Shown here piece by piece: positions 63,121-64,000 of a stretch of 64,000 nt of DNA (its first letter is position 1; the number at the start of each line of letters is the position of its first letter). Location: contig JAOBSW010000429.1 of NCBI GenBank assembly GCA_026214975.1, positions 1 to 64,000 of the forward strand. Direction: 5' to 3'. This stretch comes from Gentiana macrophylla. Its lineage: Eukaryota > Streptophyta > Magnoliopsida > Gentianales > Gentianaceae. The notes under the pieces are model-generated. The model saw only the letters and a list, made by a program, of their open reading frames with translations. It did not search any database and had not been told where the DNA came from. A program made the translations under genes and the position numbers.

Positions 63121-64000
63121 GTTTCCCACTTCAACCTGAATCCCTTCGGCTAAAAATTCAGCTAAAGCCTGAGCTTTGAAAGCAGTCTGGGGTTGGTAAT
63201 CCAGGTCGTACTCCGCCAATTCGATCACCCATCTTGCTAACCTGCCAGAGGTCTCTAGTCGAGCCAAGATCTGACGTAATGGTTGATCGATGACCACAGT
63301 GATTGAATTTGCTTGAAAGTATGGCCTCAACTTTCTAGAGGCGTGTACCAAGGCCAAAGCTAGCTTTTCCGCGTTGGTAAACCTGACCTCCGGCCCATGC
63401 AGGGCCCTGCTTACATAGAACACTGGTGTGTGTATCTGATCCTCTTCTCTGATTAAGACGGCACGAATTGCCTCATCGACCACTACCAAGTATAAAAGAA
63501 AATTTTCACCTTCCCGAGGAGACGTCAGAGTTGGTACCTCGGCCAAATACGTCTTGAGATCTTCAAATGCCTTCTGACTATCCTCATTCCATTGGAAGGG
63601 ACTTGTTTTCCTCAAGATTTTAAAGAACGGTAAAGCACGTTGCGCTGATTTGGATAGGAACCTACTCAAGGCAGCCATGCGACCTGTTAACCTCTGAACC
63701 TCCTTAATGCTTCTGGGTGGTGGCATCATCTTTAAGGCTTCAACCTTGTCCGGGTTGGCCTTAATCCATTCCTTTGAAATCATATACCCCAGGAATTTTC
63801 CCGACCTGACCCCAAACGTGCATTTCTTGGGGTTGAGTTTCATTTGGGTCTACCTTGGTACCTCAAATACTTCTCGGGCGTCAGTCATGTACTGATCCAG
63901 AGACCTGCTCTTGATCAAGAGATCATCCACATAGACCTCCATACATCTCCCGATCTGCTTCTCAAAAAATTTATTCACTGCCCTTTGATAGGTGGCCCCA
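63121..64000 (-). pseudogene. T2 reverse transcriptase end and first RNase H
   Basis: The right edge (63844-64000) has GATYQRAVNKFF, then EVYVDDLLIKS (catalytic YVDD at 63922-63933, minus). A TAG follows near 63850. Frame 62884-63843 continues MKLNPKKCTFGVRSGKFLGYMIS, LTGRMAALSRFLSKSA, the RNase H lead FEDLKTYLAEVPTL and VVDEAIRAVLIREE. It then has PVFYVSRALHGPEVRFTNAEKLALALVHASRKLRPYFQANSITVVIDQPLRQIL. The RT fingers and palm start are beyond the window. Confidence 0.92.

Larger units (their letters stand above)
57219..64000 (-). mobile_element. T2: Tat-type Gypsy retrotransposon with antisense extra ORF (5' half outside window)
   Basis: Plus-strand order is 3' LTR (57219-57774), PPT, leader, plus-strand extra ORF (58199-60275), 150-bp array, then minus-strand integrase, second RNase H, first RNase H and RT, running off the right edge. 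A second RNase H domain of the RVT_3 type after the usual one, and an extra ORF antisense to pol, are marks of the Tat lineage. Stops and shifts are relatively few, so T2 is younger or better preserved than T1. Confidence 0.9.

Overview
This window is plant nuclear DNA, most likely from a flowering plant with a large, repeat-rich genome. I cannot name the species. Copia elements of three kinds, Tat-type and Athila-like Gypsy elements, a Helitron end, and CACTA and Stowaway-like ends fill almost all of it, and I found no intact host gene. Only one block (about 55.5-56.6 kb) has the texture of host-gene sequence, and it is broken.

Layout. The left 48.9 kb is a nest of insertions, most layers proved by target-site duplications (TSDs). 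The outermost layer is T1, a minus-strand Tat-type Gypsy element. Its 5' LTR (48341 to about 48930), gag and protease lie on the right. An extra ORF on the opposite strand (aORF2) and a 56-bp tandem array lie on the left. Into aORF2 jumped E, an Athila-like solo LTR (2201-3925, TSD GGTAT), and A, a minus-strand Copia element (4308-42049, TSD TATTT). Into the A polyprotein jumped B, an Angela-like Copia element (6224-17429). B carries a solo LTR, G (10083-11888). A also holds a Helitron (18302 to about 19874) and C, a plus-strand SIRE-like Copia element (19906-41358) with a long extra ORF after pol. That extra ORF is split by D, a coding-less Athila-like element with two LTRs (31663-39241, TSD ATCAC). 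F, a deleted Athila-like element (about 43384-46339), sits where the T1 reverse transcriptase to integrase region should be.

From 49 to 57.2 kb are small and decayed pieces: a LINE zinc-binding fragment, a Stowaway-like element containing a GTG/ATG minisatellite, a Copia gag remnant, a CACTA-ended element, microsatellites and the possible host-gene block. From 57219 to the window end is T2, a second minus-strand Tat-type element. In plus-strand order it has its 3' LTR, a leader with two G-boxes, a plus-strand aORF with apparent introns, a five-copy 150-bp array, then integrase, two RNase H domains and the end of the reverse transcriptase.

How it fits together. T1 and T2 share one plan: an extra gene antisense to pol, followed by a tandem array that lies between the two convergent coding units. 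Element C independently carries an extra ORF with its own TATA-type promoter. The Athila-like families D/E and F share palindrome clusters just upstream of their TATA boxes and a conserved internal purine-tract block. Nearly all coding regions are interrupted. Many disagreements between the two LTRs of C fall at CTG/CAG sites, so part of the apparent decay may be sequencing error rather than mutation.
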